The translations under genes and the position numbers were made by a program. A stretch of DNA of 64,000 nucleotides from Aestuariibacter sp. GS-14 (lineage in GTDB: Bacteria; Pseudomonadota; Gammaproteobacteria; Enterobacterales; Alteromonadaceae), in the NCBI RefSeq assembly GCF_006494365.1, contig NZ_VHIP01000003.1, positions 186,001 through 250,000 on the forward strand, read 5' to 3'. Position 1 is the stretch's first letter. Every line of letters begins with the position of its first letter. Of the stretch, positions 1 through 8,059 are shown one piece after another. Under the pieces are notes generated by a model. That model saw only the letters and a program-made list of their open reading frames with translations. It was not told the origin of the DNA and ran no database searches.

Positions 1-13
1 TTTTTATGGGCAA

Positions 14-637
14 CTAAGCTGCCTGCCGGGGTTTGATAACCGAATACAACACCGACATCACCCACATCAGTAAAAACAGTGCAAAACCACTTGCCGCACC
101 GTAAAGATGGGCGTCGATAGCGACCGACGCACCAATTAATTCTGCTACATCCTTACTGCTGCCTTGCCATTGTTCCCAGCTTACTTTTGCCATTATGCCG
201 AGTAGCAGCAGGGCACCTGAATACACTTTATTGCGAATATCCATACAGGCTCCCCACACAAATAAACCATGTAAAGCCCCCGACAACCCGACATACCAAA
301 TCAATGAAGGTGACAGAAAATAGATCCCCAAACTGGTACCCAGCCCACACCATAAAAACAACTTAATGAACAGTAATGGCTTGTAGTGTTCGCCATGCAA
401 TGCCCATAAAAAAAACAGGCCCGCGCCGTTCAACAACAGATGATAGCCGTTGGTATGTACCAGATTGCCCGACAATAAACGCCAGGTTTCCAGACTTTCC
501 AGTGCATAGCGGTCGTAGGCCAGCAGCTCTGTGGTAGATGAACCCATGAAAAACAACAGGATCACAGTAACAAGCAATATTGCCGGACCAAGGCTAAACT
601 GTGGTTTAAGTGGTAGCGCAACTATCATTGGAATCAA
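14..637 (-). CDS. rrtA: Rhombosortase (rhomboid-family intramembrane serine protease)
   Basis: Predicted 207-residue polytopic inner-membrane protease. The rhomboid signature is visible: a WRLLSGNLVHTNGYHLLLN stretch near residues 52-70, the nucleophile motif GLSGALHG with Ser119, and the second catalytic His177 in the last helix (IDAHLYGAASG). Small size, the GLSG-xLHG form and lack of extra domains fit rhombosortase, the family that processes proteins with a C-terminal GlyGly-CTERM anchor for surface delivery, rather than a GlpG-type rhomboid. No GlyGly-CTERM substrate is recognisable in this window. It is transcribed away from the neighbouring enoyl-CoA gene. Subfamily assignment rests on motif recognition only. 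Confidence 0.75.
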   Translation of the reverse strand: MIPMIVALPLKPQFSLGPAILLVTVILLFFMGSSTTELLAYDRYALESLETWRLLSGNLVHTNGYHLLLNGAGLFFLWALHGEHYKPLLFIKLFLWCGLGTSLGIYFLSPSLIWYVGLSGALHGLFVWGACMDIRNKVYSGALLLLGIMAKVSWEQWQGSSKDVAELIGASVAIDAHLYGAASGFALFLLMWVMSVLYSVIKPRQAA

Positions 638-787
638 TTTTTGAATCGGTAAGTGGGGCGCTATGATAACGAAAAACTAATCTGGTACCAAATAACCTTC
701 GGTAAGTGTGTTAACCCTCGCACGCTATAGCTAATCCGATGCACAACATCAGATCGCCGCTAAGCACAATATAAAATGGAGTCCACA

Positions 788-1552
788 ATGTCAGACATTC
801 AAATTACACGTAATAACGCTGTTACGGAAATCGTGATCAACCGACCTGAAAAGAAAAATGCGTTAACCCGCGATATGTATCAGGCAATGGGCGATGCCCT
901 GGTTGAAGCCCACAACAGCGACACCTGCAAAGTGGTGGTAATTCGGGCCAATGGCGACATTTTTTGTGCTGGTAATGAGATCTCCGGATTTGCCAATCAC
1001 GGCAATGATCCGCATCTGGCAGAAACCGTTGGTTTCATGAAAGCGTTAACCAACTGCAAAAAGCCGGTAATCGCCGAAGTTTCGGGATTAGCGGTTGGCA
1101 TTGGCACAACCATGCTGTTACATTGTGATCTGGTATATTGTGCAACGGGCACTCGATTTGTATTGCCTTTCATTAACTTAGGATTAGTACCCGAGTATGC
1201 ATCCAGCTATATCATTCCTCGCATGGCAGGACGCCGTCGCGCCAGTGAATGGTTAATGCTGGGCGAACCCTTTAGTGCACAGGATGCCAGCGATTTTGGC
1301 TTAGTAACAAAAATTGTAGATCCCGAAGCCTTGCGGGACACCGTTAGCGACGTTGCCAACAAACTAGCGGCCAAACCAAAATTTGCATTATTACAAACCA
1401 AAGCATTATTAAATAACGAGGCAGAAGACATCCAGCAGCACATGGACTACGAACTGGATATTTTCATTGAAGCAATGGGCACTGACGCTGCGCAGGAAGC
1501 GTTTGATGCATTTCTGCATAAGCGACCAATTAACCCGGAAAAATTCAAATAG
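788..1552 (+). CDS. Enoyl-CoA isomerase/hydratase (crotonase superfamily)
   Basis: A 254-residue crotonase-fold protein acting on acyl-CoA. The CoA/oxyanion-hole segments FCAGNEISGF (59-68) and AEVSGLAVGIGTTML (96-110) are present. The position of the first catalytic Glu of classical hydratases is Phe128 (LPFINLG), while a Glu follows at 136 in VPEYASS, resembling the eukaryotic ECI2-type delta3,delta2-enoyl-CoA isomerases. Isomerase, or a non-hydratase crotonase, is therefore more likely than true hydratase. The ATG at 788 is chosen over the in-frame ATG at 776 because GGAG at 779-782 is well spaced for it. A TCTGGTAC half-site at 681-688 resembles half of a FadR operator. The ggt gene follows closely. 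Confidence 0.82.
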   Translation: MSDIQITRNNAVTEIVINRPEKKNALTRDMYQAMGDALVEAHNSDTCKVVVIRANGDIFCAGNEISGFANHGNDPHLAETVGFMKALTNCKKPVIAEVSGLAVGIGTTMLLHCDLVYCATGTRFVLPFINLGLVPEYASSYIIPRMAGRRRASEWLMLGEPFSAQDASDFGLVTKIVDPEALRDTVSDVANKLAAKPKFALLQTKALLNNEAEDIQQHMDYELDIFIEAMGTDAAQEAFDAFLHKRPINPEKFK

Positions 1553-1565
1553 AGGAAGATTCATT

Positions 1566-3326
1566 TTGAGTCGTAGTCGCACAGGTAGTTTTATTCTGGC
1601 AGGGTGTTTGGCCCTGTCTGCCAGTTTTCCATCTTTTTCTCAGCAGGCTCCGCGTGAAGCGGGCGAACCTGAAGCCGCTACGGGATACATCGAAAAGCAA
1701 GCGCTCGCCAGTAAAGAGTACATGGTTGTGGCAGCTAACCCTTATGCGTCCTGGGCAGGCAAAAACATCATAGAAAATGGCGGCAATGCCATAGACGCGG
1801 CCGTTGCCATTCAGGCCATGCTCACCTTAGTTGAACCGCAGTCTTCAGGTGTGGGTGGCGGTGCATTCATGCTGTATTGGGACAACAAAACCAAAACATT
1901 GCATACGTTCGATGGCCGTGAAATGGCGCCGGCCGGTGTAAATGCCTATTGGTTTATGGAACACGGTCAGCCCATGAAATGGATTGATGCGGTAGTTGGC
2001 GGAAAATCTGTAGGCGTACCTGGTGTAATGAAAGCGCTGGAAACCGCCCACCAGCAATACGGCAAGCTTGAGTGGAAATCACTTTTTACTGATGCCATTA
2101 CTACGTCAGAAGAAGGCTTTAAGGTATCCAAGCGTCTTGAACAACTGGTTTCCATGGCTGAGCAATACCACAAAGGCATGAAATCTTTCCCGTCCACTGC
2201 CACTTATTTTTACCCCGCAGGATTACCGCTGAAAGCCGGTACCGTGAAGAAAAATCCACAGTTGGGTAAAACGCTGCGTAACATCGCCGAGCAGGGTACA
2301 GATTACATGTACAAAGGCGAACTGGCGGCCAAGATTGCCAAAGCAGTGCAAACGGCCAATATTAACCCCGGCGTACTGAATGAAGAGGATTTGGCCAATT
2401 ACAAAGTGATTGAACGCCAGGCGGTATGTGGTGAATACCGCACCAAGCAGGTATGTGGAATGGCACCGCCTAGTTCAGGCGGCATCAATGTGTTCCAAAT
2501 CCTTAAACTACTGGAGCGCTTTAACTTAACCGACTACGCCATAGACAGCCCTGAATTTGCTAACCTGTACACTCAGGCCAGTGCGTTAGCGTTTGCAGAT
2601 CGCGAGAAGTTTATTGCAGACAGTGATTTTACTAACCTGCCATACGCAGCCTTAATTAATGAAGGTTACCTGGAACGTCGTGGTGAGTTTATTGCACCAG
2701 ACAAACCATGGCGATTTGCCCGCGCAGGGGAACCATTTAGTACCCAGGTAATTGCAGGCAGTACGTTGGAGCAACCCAATACCAGTCATTTTGTGATTGT
2801 AGATAAAGCCGGTAATGCCGTTTCTATGACCACTAGTGTAGAGTTTATGTTTGGATCTGGCCTGATGGTAGAAGGCTTTTTGTTGAACAATCAGTTAACT
2901 GACTTCTCGTTTTCACCGTCTGAAAACCGCTTCCCGGTGCCAAATCGGGTTGAACCCCATAAGCGCCCTAGAAGCGCGATGAGCCCCACCATGGTATTCG
3001 ACAAAGACGGCAATCTTGAATTGCTGGTAGGCTCACCGGGCGGCAGTCGCATTGTTAGCTACGTGGCACAAACCCTCATTGGCGTAATCGATTATGGACT
3101 GGACATTCAACAGGCCATTAACCTGCCGAAAATCACCAATCGCAACGATTATACTGCGCTGGAAAAGGGCACGCCCATTGAAGCATTACAAGCGCCATTA
3201 GAAGCCTTGGGTCACAACGTAAAAATTGTTGATCTGAACAGTGGCCTGCATGGGATCCAGGTTGTGCCAAACGGTTACCTCGGTGGAGCCGATCCAAGAC
3301 GGGAAGGCGTAGCCGTAGGCAGGTAA
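1566..3326 (+). CDS. ggt: Gamma-glutamyltransferase
   Basis: Precursor of about 586 residues for periplasmic gamma-glutamyltranspeptidase, which hydrolyses or transfers the gamma-glutamyl group of glutathione. The N-terminus is an export signal (SFILAGCLALSASFPSFSQ). The autoprocessing site lies before Thr406 in PNTSHFVIVD, the N-terminal nucleophile of the small subunit. The GNAVSMTTSVEFMFGSGLMV segment and PGGSRIVSYV oxyanion glycines follow, as in known enzymes. I choose TTG at 1566 because AGGAAG (1553-1558) lies 7 nt upstream; an upstream in-frame ATG lies inside the preceding gene. The start sits 13 nt after the enoyl-CoA gene, so the two may be cotranscribed. LAGC at residues 11-14 resembles a lipobox, but the hydrophobic run continues past it. 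Confidence 0.92.
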   Translation: MSRSRTGSFILAGCLALSASFPSFSQQAPREAGEPEAATGYIEKQALASKEYMVVAANPYASWAGKNIIENGGNAIDAAVAIQAMLTLVEPQSSGVGGGAFMLYWDNKTKTLHTFDGREMAPAGVNAYWFMEHGQPMKWIDAVVGGKSVGVPGVMKALETAHQQYGKLEWKSLFTDAITTSEEGFKVSKRLEQLVSMAEQYHKGMKSFPSTATYFYPAGLPLKAGTVKKNPQLGKTLRNIAEQGTDYMYKGELAAKIAKAVQTANINPGVLNEEDLANYKVIERQAVCGEYRTKQVCGMAPPSSGGINVFQILKLLERFNLTDYAIDSPEFANLYTQASALAFADREKFIADSDFTNLPYAALINEGYLERRGEFIAPDKPWRFARAGEPFSTQVIAGSTLEQPNTSHFVIVDKAGNAVSMTTSVEFMFGSGLMVEGFLLNNQLTDFSFSPSENRFPVPNRVEPHKRPRSAMSPTMVFDKDGNLELLVGSPGGSRIVSYVAQTLIGVIDYGLDIQQAINLPKITNRNDYTALEKGTPIEALQAPLEALGHNVKIVDLNSGLHGIQVVPNGYLGGADPRREGVAVGR

Positions 3327-3356
3327 ATAAACCGTTGAGTGATCTTGTATGTTAGT

Positions 3357-3381
3357 AAAAGCCACCTCCGGGTGGCTTTTT
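3357..3381 (+). terminator. Rho-independent terminator after ggt
   Basis: A 10-bp perfect stem, AAAAGCCACC / GGTGGCTTTT, with a TCCG tetraloop is followed by T. It sits 30 bp after the ggt stop codon. Confidence 0.9.
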
Positions 3382-3520
3382 GCTGTGTGCATGAATATTA
3401 GCCGTATTGAAGTAAAGCAACAAATCGCTCTATGATGAACCTATTCTGTAACCACTCAGATTTTAGCTTTTGTTTTCACCAGGGCTAGGATTTTCAGGTG
3501 CATCACTCACTGGGCAAGGT

Positions 3521-3913
3521 ATGGCCAATTCGCTTTTTGATCATTTTGTTGTAATCAATCCGCAAAAAAGTGCGGTTACCGAACCGTGTGACGCCGGTCT
3601 ATACAACAGACTGGAGCGGAATTTTAATGGTTTTACAGGTCACGAACTGGTTTCTGCTTATATCTTTACAGAGAACTGGCAATCGTGGGAGCGTCACCCT
3701 AATGGCGATGAAATTATTGTGCTGCTTAGCGGAGAAATAGACATTGTGTTGCGTCATCACGATGCCGAACAACAAGTAACACTGAATAAACCGGGCACAT
3801 TTACCATCATTCCGCGCAATACCTGGCATACAGCTAGAGTAAACACCCGTTGCGAAGTTTTGTTTATTACGCCAGGCGAAGGAACCGAACACTCCGTAAT
3901 GCAGAAACCTTAG
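3521..3913 (+). CDS. Cupin-domain protein
   Basis: A single-domain cupin of about 130 residues. The first cupin motif is present as WERHPNGDEIIVLLSGE, with acidic and His ligands in the usual spacing, and the second as PGTFTIIPRNTWHTA, including the conserved His. Such proteins bind one metal ion and may be isomerases, dioxygenases or small-molecule sensors; nothing here tells which. The ATG at 3521 is preferred because homology-like sequence begins there, although the AAGG upstream is too close to be ideal. A TTG at 3470 in the same frame would add 17 residues. The gene stands alone after the ggt terminator. Confidence 0.7.
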   Translation: MANSLFDHFVVINPQKSAVTEPCDAGLYNRLERNFNGFTGHELVSAYIFTENWQSWERHPNGDEIIVLLSGEIDIVLRHHDAEQQVTLNKPGTFTIIPRNTWHTARVNTRCEVLFITPGEGTEHSVMQKP

Positions 3914-4047
3914 TTTGCTTCAGTGTTGACGTGGAGTAGAACTTGAAACCACGTATCAGCTAACGGTGAGTTCAAGTTATTAATGCAGGCATAATGCTTC
4001 TGATTTTGTTATTTAAAAGTCAGGACCTAAAAAGGAAGTTAAATGAC

Positions 4048-4656
4048 ATGCTGAGGCTATTGGGAATAACAGTTTTCTCTTTCACATTATTCTTCCCGAG
4101 CTATTGGGTTTTGCATTATTTTTTTGGGCCAGATCTAGGCGCGCCTATAGCCTTCGGCTTTTCCTTGGTGTTATATCCCTATTTCATTGCTAAGGTGTGG
4201 CACTTTTATCCACCAATCGATGTGGTAGCCATTGATAAAGACGATGTTTTCAATCAGCAATGTATTGCCCGTGCACGTAGCGAATTACATCGACTGGAGT
4301 CGGGTCTTAGTGAGGGCAAAAAAGACGCTTTTGTAAAGTTTGCTATTAAGTCAAATGACGGTTCAGATCACGTATGGGGTATTGCTCATAGCATGGTAGA
4401 TGGTTCAGTTATTGTGACGTTGGTAAGTGAACCTGTTTACACACCTAATCCCACTGAACATGTGGATATTCGGGAGAAAATTCCTGTTTATGACATCCAG
4501 GATTGGATGCTTATTGATAAACAGGGTAATTGTGAAGGCGGCTATACACATCTTGCCATGGTGAATGCCTATAAAAAACAGCATGGAAAAGTGCCCAAAA
4601 AATATCTTAAACATCTCCGGAACTTCGTTGACCTTCAGGAATCGGAATGTAGGTGA
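4048..4656 (+). CDS. Membrane-anchored DUF2314-like protein
   Basis: The protein has one or two N-terminal membrane segments (LGITVFSFTLFFPSYWVL and IAFGFSLVLYPYFIAKVW) and a soluble C-terminal domain of about 130 residues. That domain shows the DUF2314 pattern: FVKFAIKSNDG, HVWGIAHSMVDG, IPVYDIQDWMLID and GGYTHLAM. The family's function is unknown. I place the start at ATG 4048, behind AAGGAAG (4032-4038). An in-frame ATG at 3994 would add 18 residues. An imperfect inverted repeat, AACTTGAA ... TTCAAGTT, lies in the leader around 3941-3980 and could be an operator. Confidence 0.65.
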   Translation: MLRLLGITVFSFTLFFPSYWVLHYFFGPDLGAPIAFGFSLVLYPYFIAKVWHFYPPIDVVAIDKDDVFNQQCIARARSELHRLESGLSEGKKDAFVKFAIKSNDGSDHVWGIAHSMVDGSVIVTLVSEPVYTPNPTEHVDIREKIPVYDIQDWMLIDKQGNCEGGYTHLAMVNAYKKQHGKVPKKYLKHLRNFVDLQESECR

Positions 4657-4761
4657 CAAGTGGAATTTACCCAAACCATAGCTGTAGGCGTTAGCGCCCG
4701 CGAACGTATTTGGTTTTTAATGTTCTGATAAGTGGGTACAGTTTAAACAAGGAATGTAGTT

Positions 4762-4896
4762 ATGAAACAAGCCATTTTACTCTCTGCATTACTCTCTGTA
4801 CCTGTTTTGGCTCACCAGTTGCCAGTGTCTTCAGGTATAGAAGCCACGTCCAATCAGTCCCCGAATTCAGATAATAAGTGCACCACTTTTGATTAA
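4762..4896 (+). CDS. Small exported peptide (44 residues)
   Basis: A short reading frame with a good ribosome site (AAGGAATG at 4749-4756). The first 17 residues form a classical signal sequence (MKQAILLSALLSVPVLA) with a signal peptidase I site after VLA. The mature part of 27 residues is Ser/Asn-rich, with a single Cys near the end (NKCTTFD). I recognise no family. The signal peptide and the spacing between neighbours make it more than a chance frame, but expression is unproven. The outer-membrane beta-barrel gene begins 70 bp downstream on the same strand. Confidence 0.5.
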   Translation: MKQAILLSALLSVPVLAHQLPVSSGIEATSNQSPNSDNKCTTFD

Positions 4897-4966
4897 ATGA
4901 TGAGGAGAGAGTAACCGCCTGCTGGTGGTACTCTGATATCGCATCGAACACGGACTTAAAAACGAT

Positions 4967-5428
4967 ATGATCTTTACAAAACGATTTATTAGCTTTGCTC
5001 TTTTATTTTTTTCATTTTCATCTGCGGCGAACAGTAAGTTTTTCCTTGAATCCGGCGTTGGTGTCGAGTACGGCGGTATTGGTGTGCAAGCTCATTTACC
5101 AACTCCTGCCAATAATCTGGATCTTTATCTCGCTACGGGCTTATTTTACGCGTCAAATAAAGATAGTGAAAAATTCGGACTGGGAGTCGGCGGTAATTAT
5201 TTTTTTGAGAAACATCATGCATTGTCTTCTTATATTGGAACTCTGCATATTGATTCTAATTTAAATGATTATTTTGAAGTGGAACATGATGTAAAACGCG
5301 GCGTGTCTATTGGTTACAAATATTATTTTAATGGCGCAAAAAAAAGCGGATTCACCGCTGGGTTTAGCTATAACATCTATAACGGTGGAAGTTATCCTTT
5401 TATAAGTCTGGCTTATCGGTTTTATTAA
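4967..5428 (+). CDS. Small outer-membrane beta-barrel protein
   Basis: A 153-residue protein with an N-terminal signal peptide (ISFALLFFSFSSAANS) followed by alternating amphipathic strands rich in Gly, Tyr and Phe, for example LESGVGVEYGGIGVQAHL and GVSIGYKYYFNG. It ends in ISLAYRFY, an aromatic C-terminus typical of proteins folded by the BAM complex. Size and pattern suggest an 8-strand barrel of the OmpA-N/OmpW-like class. I recognise no specific family and no ligand. It is the second gene after the small exported peptide. Confidence 0.65.
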   Translation: MIFTKRFISFALLFFSFSSAANSKFFLESGVGVEYGGIGVQAHLPTPANNLDLYLATGLFYASNKDSEKFGLGVGGNYFFEKHHALSSYIGTLHIDSNLNDYFEVEHDVKRGVSIGYKYYFNGAKKSGFTAGFSYNIYNGGSYPFISLAYRFY

Positions 5429-5480
5429 CTAATTAGCCATTTTCTGCCCGACGTCCAGGCGTCATCACGAGAAGAACCTT

Positions 5481-5978
5481 ATGAAGCTCATTCCTTATGA
5501 TCAATTTTATGTTGATTCCGCGCAATCAGTGACTGACGTTATGTATCGCATACAGTCTGTTACCGGTGAAAGCACCTTTTTTCGCAATCATTCTGCTTGT
5601 GAATTTACGGGTTATATAAACGGCAATGAGTTTCAAATAACTAAAAGTATTGATTATCAAAACGCGTTTTTACCTGTAATTGAAGGGCAGGTGCAGCAAC
5701 ATAACGATGGCGTTAGAGTTGCCATCACTATGCGATTAAGGATGTTTGCAATAGGGTTTATGAGTGTCTGGATTTTGGGGCTGGGGATCGGTTGTATAGC
5801 GATGCTGTTTAATTTGGATAATTTTTCGTGGCCCATGATTATGCCTTTCATTATGCTTGTTTTTGGTGTGGCGATGATGTCCGGAGGCTTTTGGTTTGAG
5901 GCATCCAAACAAAAAGCAAGACTGGTCGAATTGCTGAATCAAGACACCCAAACCGCACCTGCGAAGCTCGGGTTGTAA
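5481..5978 (+). CDS. Membrane protein of unknown function
   Basis: A 165-residue protein with a soluble N-terminal half of about 85 residues and two adjacent membrane helices (MFAIGFMSVWILGLGIGCIA and MIMPFIMLVFGVAMMSGGF), then a short charged tail. The segment before the helices (FTGYINGNEFQITKSIDY) has a beta-rich look. I recognise no family. It lies in a run of short same-strand membrane-protein genes. The ATG at 5481 has an AGAAG stretch upstream. Confidence 0.55.
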   Translation: MKLIPYDQFYVDSAQSVTDVMYRIQSVTGESTFFRNHSACEFTGYINGNEFQITKSIDYQNAFLPVIEGQVQQHNDGVRVAITMRLRMFAIGFMSVWILGLGIGCIAMLFNLDNFSWPMIMPFIMLVFGVAMMSGGFWFEASKQKARLVELLNQDTQTAPAKLGL

Positions 5979-6102
5979 CTTATCCCTACAGCGACAGACC
6001 TGGCTATAAACGCAGAAATTTCAATAAGTTCATTAACGAATGAATTGAAAGTGGTTATACCGACTAACCCTAAAGCATTATCTGAAGTAAAGGGACGCAA
6101 CA

Positions 6103-6513
6103 GTGTCAGACGACAATAAATACCTGATCATTTACGATGGCGTTTGTAATTTCTGTAATGGCGCAGTGTCTTTCATTATCAAACGGGATAAATCCGAGCG
6201 ATTCATTTTTTCCCCCATGCAATCAGATTACGCCCAGGCCATTATTCGGCGTCACTGTGTTGAAACCGTAGGTGTAGATACCTTTATGCTGGTTAAGCAA
6301 GGGCGAGTGTATTTGTGGTCTGACGCGGCACTCGAGATCACTAAGGACTTAAGTGGAGGATGGTTTGTATTTCGTTTATTTACCGTTATTCCCAGTGGTG
6401 TAAGGGATGTGTTTTATAAGCTATTTGCCCGAAACCGCATCAGGCTGTTTGGCGGCACCTCTCAATGCCAAATCCCTAGTAAACGCATTCTGTCGAGATT
6501 TCGCGGATTGTAA
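6103..6513 (+). CDS. DCC-family thiol-disulfide oxidoreductase (DUF393, YuxK-like)
   Basis: A 136-residue protein with the family signature at the N-terminus: YLIIYDGVCNFCNGAVSFII, which carries the DxxCxxC motif (DGVCNFC). The usual downstream segments FIFSPMQS, DTFMLVKQGRVYLWSDAAL and RDVFYKLFARNRIRLFG are also present. The family is predicted to have a thioredoxin-like fold with a redox-active Cys pair; substrates are unknown. GTG at 6103 is the start, with AAGGGA 6 nt upstream. It stands within the small-gene run and shares no obvious pathway with its neighbours. Confidence 0.85.
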   Translation: MSDDNKYLIIYDGVCNFCNGAVSFIIKRDKSERFIFSPMQSDYAQAIIRRHCVETVGVDTFMLVKQGRVYLWSDAALEITKDLSGGWFVFRLFTVIPSGVRDVFYKLFARNRIRLFGGTSQCQIPSKRILSRFRGL

Positions 6514-6578
6514 GTAAATCGGGTATTGTTAGCATTACCTGACACACGTTCTGAGGTTGTAAAGGAAAAAAGGATTGT

Positions 6579-6944
6579 ATGAAGTCGTCCTACATTACAT
6601 TAATCGTATTGTTTAGTTCTTACATTGTAGCCAGTGCAGCAGATACCTATTATCTCTTTCATTATGGTACGCCTGATATTACCTGGGCCGCGCATACGCT
6701 ATTTTTAGGCATTGGCTTGTTTGTATGGTGTAAACAGCATGCCGACGAGCACGACAAAACTCACCTGCAGTTTTATCCGCTGCTTGCTGCCTTTGTTGCC
6801 GTTATTGGTGTGCCGGTTTACGCCTACAAATTTTATGGAGCCAAACAAGGTTCCTTGCTAATAGGCAAAGCACTGCTATTTGTGGTGGTAAGTTCTGTTG
6901 CTGGGTACATCACTGCGTTAATCGTTGAGCAGTTTTTTATATAA
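6579..6944 (+). CDS. Four-helix membrane protein of unknown function
   Basis: A 121-residue hydrophobic protein with about four membrane helices (ITLIVLFSSYIVASAADTYY, ITWAAHTLFLGIGLFVW, LLAAFVAVIGVPVYAY, ALLFVVVSSVAGYITAL). A His/Asp-rich cytoplasmic or periplasmic loop (CKQHADEHDKTHLQ) lies between helices 2 and 3. I recognise no named family. The start ATG follows AAGGAAAAAAGG. It belongs to the same-strand set of small membrane genes. Confidence 0.55.
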   Translation: MKSSYITLIVLFSSYIVASAADTYYLFHYGTPDITWAAHTLFLGIGLFVWCKQHADEHDKTHLQFYPLLAAFVAVIGVPVYAYKFYGAKQGSLLIGKALLFVVVSSVAGYITALIVEQFFI

Positions 6945-7022
6945 CTGCTTATAGTCTGTTCCCACATTAGGCGCTGGTGTTAAAGTAGATCAGACTCGAT
7001 CAACCTAAACACGGAGTGTCAC

Positions 7023-7382
7023 ATGAATTCAAATGAAGAATACTGGGGGATGCCCCTGAACACCTATTGCATGGCAATACATTTAAGCCAACTGGCCAGT
7101 ATTGTTATTCCCGGTCTGGGTTTTGTGCTGCCGGTTATCTTGTGGATTGCCAACAAAGACAAGCACGACGCTATCGATATGCACGGTAAGGTCACCATAA
7201 ACTGGTTGATTAGCCTGTTTATTTACTCGGTGATTTGCGGCATTTTGGTGGTGATCTTTATTGGGATCATTGGCTTGGGGATTCTGGCATTGCTTAATCT
7301 GATTTTCGCCATTGTAGCCGCCATAAAAGCAAACAATGGGCAGGTTTGGGTTTATCCCTTTAGTATCCGGTTTCTGAAGTAA
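7023..7382 (+). CDS. DUF4870 / Tic20-like small membrane protein
   Basis: A 119-residue membrane protein with the DUF4870 layout: an N-terminal AIHLSQLASIVIPGLGFVLP helix, the conserved loop with IANKDKHDAIDMHGKVTINW, and two closely spaced helices (LFIYSVICGILVVIFIGIIG, LLNLIFAIVAAIKANNG). Members are widespread small membrane proteins without a settled role. The start ATG lies 6 nt after GGAG. The following gene begins within about 50 bp, so the two may be cotranscribed. Confidence 0.78.
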   Translation: MNSNEEYWGMPLNTYCMAIHLSQLASIVIPGLGFVLPVILWIANKDKHDAIDMHGKVTINWLISLFIYSVICGILVVIFIGIIGLGILALLNLIFAIVAAIKANNGQVWVYPFSIRFLK

Positions 7383-7431
7383 CAAAAATGAGTTGTTTGG
7401 CTACAAAATGGACGTTAGCTCAGAGGGAAAA

Positions 7432-7797
7432 ATGACGCTAAATAACAACGTAGATCTATCGCTTCTCAAAGGGATGACCTTTACATTTACACACTTGCAG
7501 CAGGTTATTGTGCTGAAAGTCAGCGCGCTTACAGGCAAAGAAGCGGTTTACATCAACAACAAACTGGTGAGCCAGGCGCGCAACATAAAAACACATACTG
7601 TGCATGAATGTGACCACGAGGGGATTGCTTATCGAATTGAGTTGCATGTTGATAGTCTGCTTAAAGGCAACATTACCTGTTCGCTCACTGCCGATGAGCA
7701 ACCAGTAACAACCTATGAGCTGAGTTACGACAAGCGCAAGGGTAAACGCTTATTGAACTGCCTTTGCTGGTGCTGGTTGGTGCCGGTTTGGGCGTAG
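7432..7797 (+). CDS. Hypothetical protein, apparently truncated by a frameshift
   Basis: The readable frame gives about 121 residues: a beta-rich soluble domain (TFTHLQQVIVLKVSALTGKE, YINNKLVSQARNI, YRIELHVDSLLKGNITCSL), then an odd Cys/Trp tail (NCLCWCWLVPVWA) and a stop. From 7746 the -1 frame continues without a stop to 7931 and encodes a membrane hairpin, so the tail looks like shifted sequence. Restoring one A in the GGTAAACGC run near 7743-7748 would fuse both parts through GKTLIELPLLVLV. I chose ATG 7432 behind GAGGG; ATG 7408 is in frame too. No family is recognised. Confidence 0.55.
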   Translation: MTLNNNVDLSLLKGMTFTFTHLQQVIVLKVSALTGKEAVYINNKLVSQARNIKTHTVHECDHEGIAYRIELHVDSLLKGNITCSLTADEQPVTTYELSYDKRKGKRLLNCLCWCWLVPVWA

Positions 7798-7931
7798 GGA
7801 TGTCATATGGTGTTGTTACGCACTGGATGGCATGGATGTGTATTGGCGTAACCATGGTGTGGGCGGCTAAAAAATCACGCAAGCAATGGGTGTGTCGTGA
7901 GCGATGCTTTACAGCTGTTCTACAGGCCTGA
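7746..7931 (+). pseudogene. Detached 3' part of the frameshifted gene (membrane hairpin)
   Basis: This frame opens right after a TAA at 7743-7745 and reads TLIELPLLVLVGAGLGVGMS, then a second hydrophobic stretch (WMAWMCIGVTMVWAA) and a basic tail (KKSRKQW) before TGA at 7929-7931. It has no start codon of its own with a ribosome site. The best reading is that it was the C-terminal membrane region of the preceding gene, separated by the loss of one base. A sequencing error would give the same picture. Confidence 0.55.
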
Positions 7932-8059
7932 ACACCGCTGTTTTGATTGAATTTTATTGATCCACATCAGCTACAACGCTAACCAGTACTTTGGGAGGAT
8001 AGAGTACCGATTGGTGCAGGCGTAACCTGATTTCAGTTTCACTTTATTAAGGAAATATC

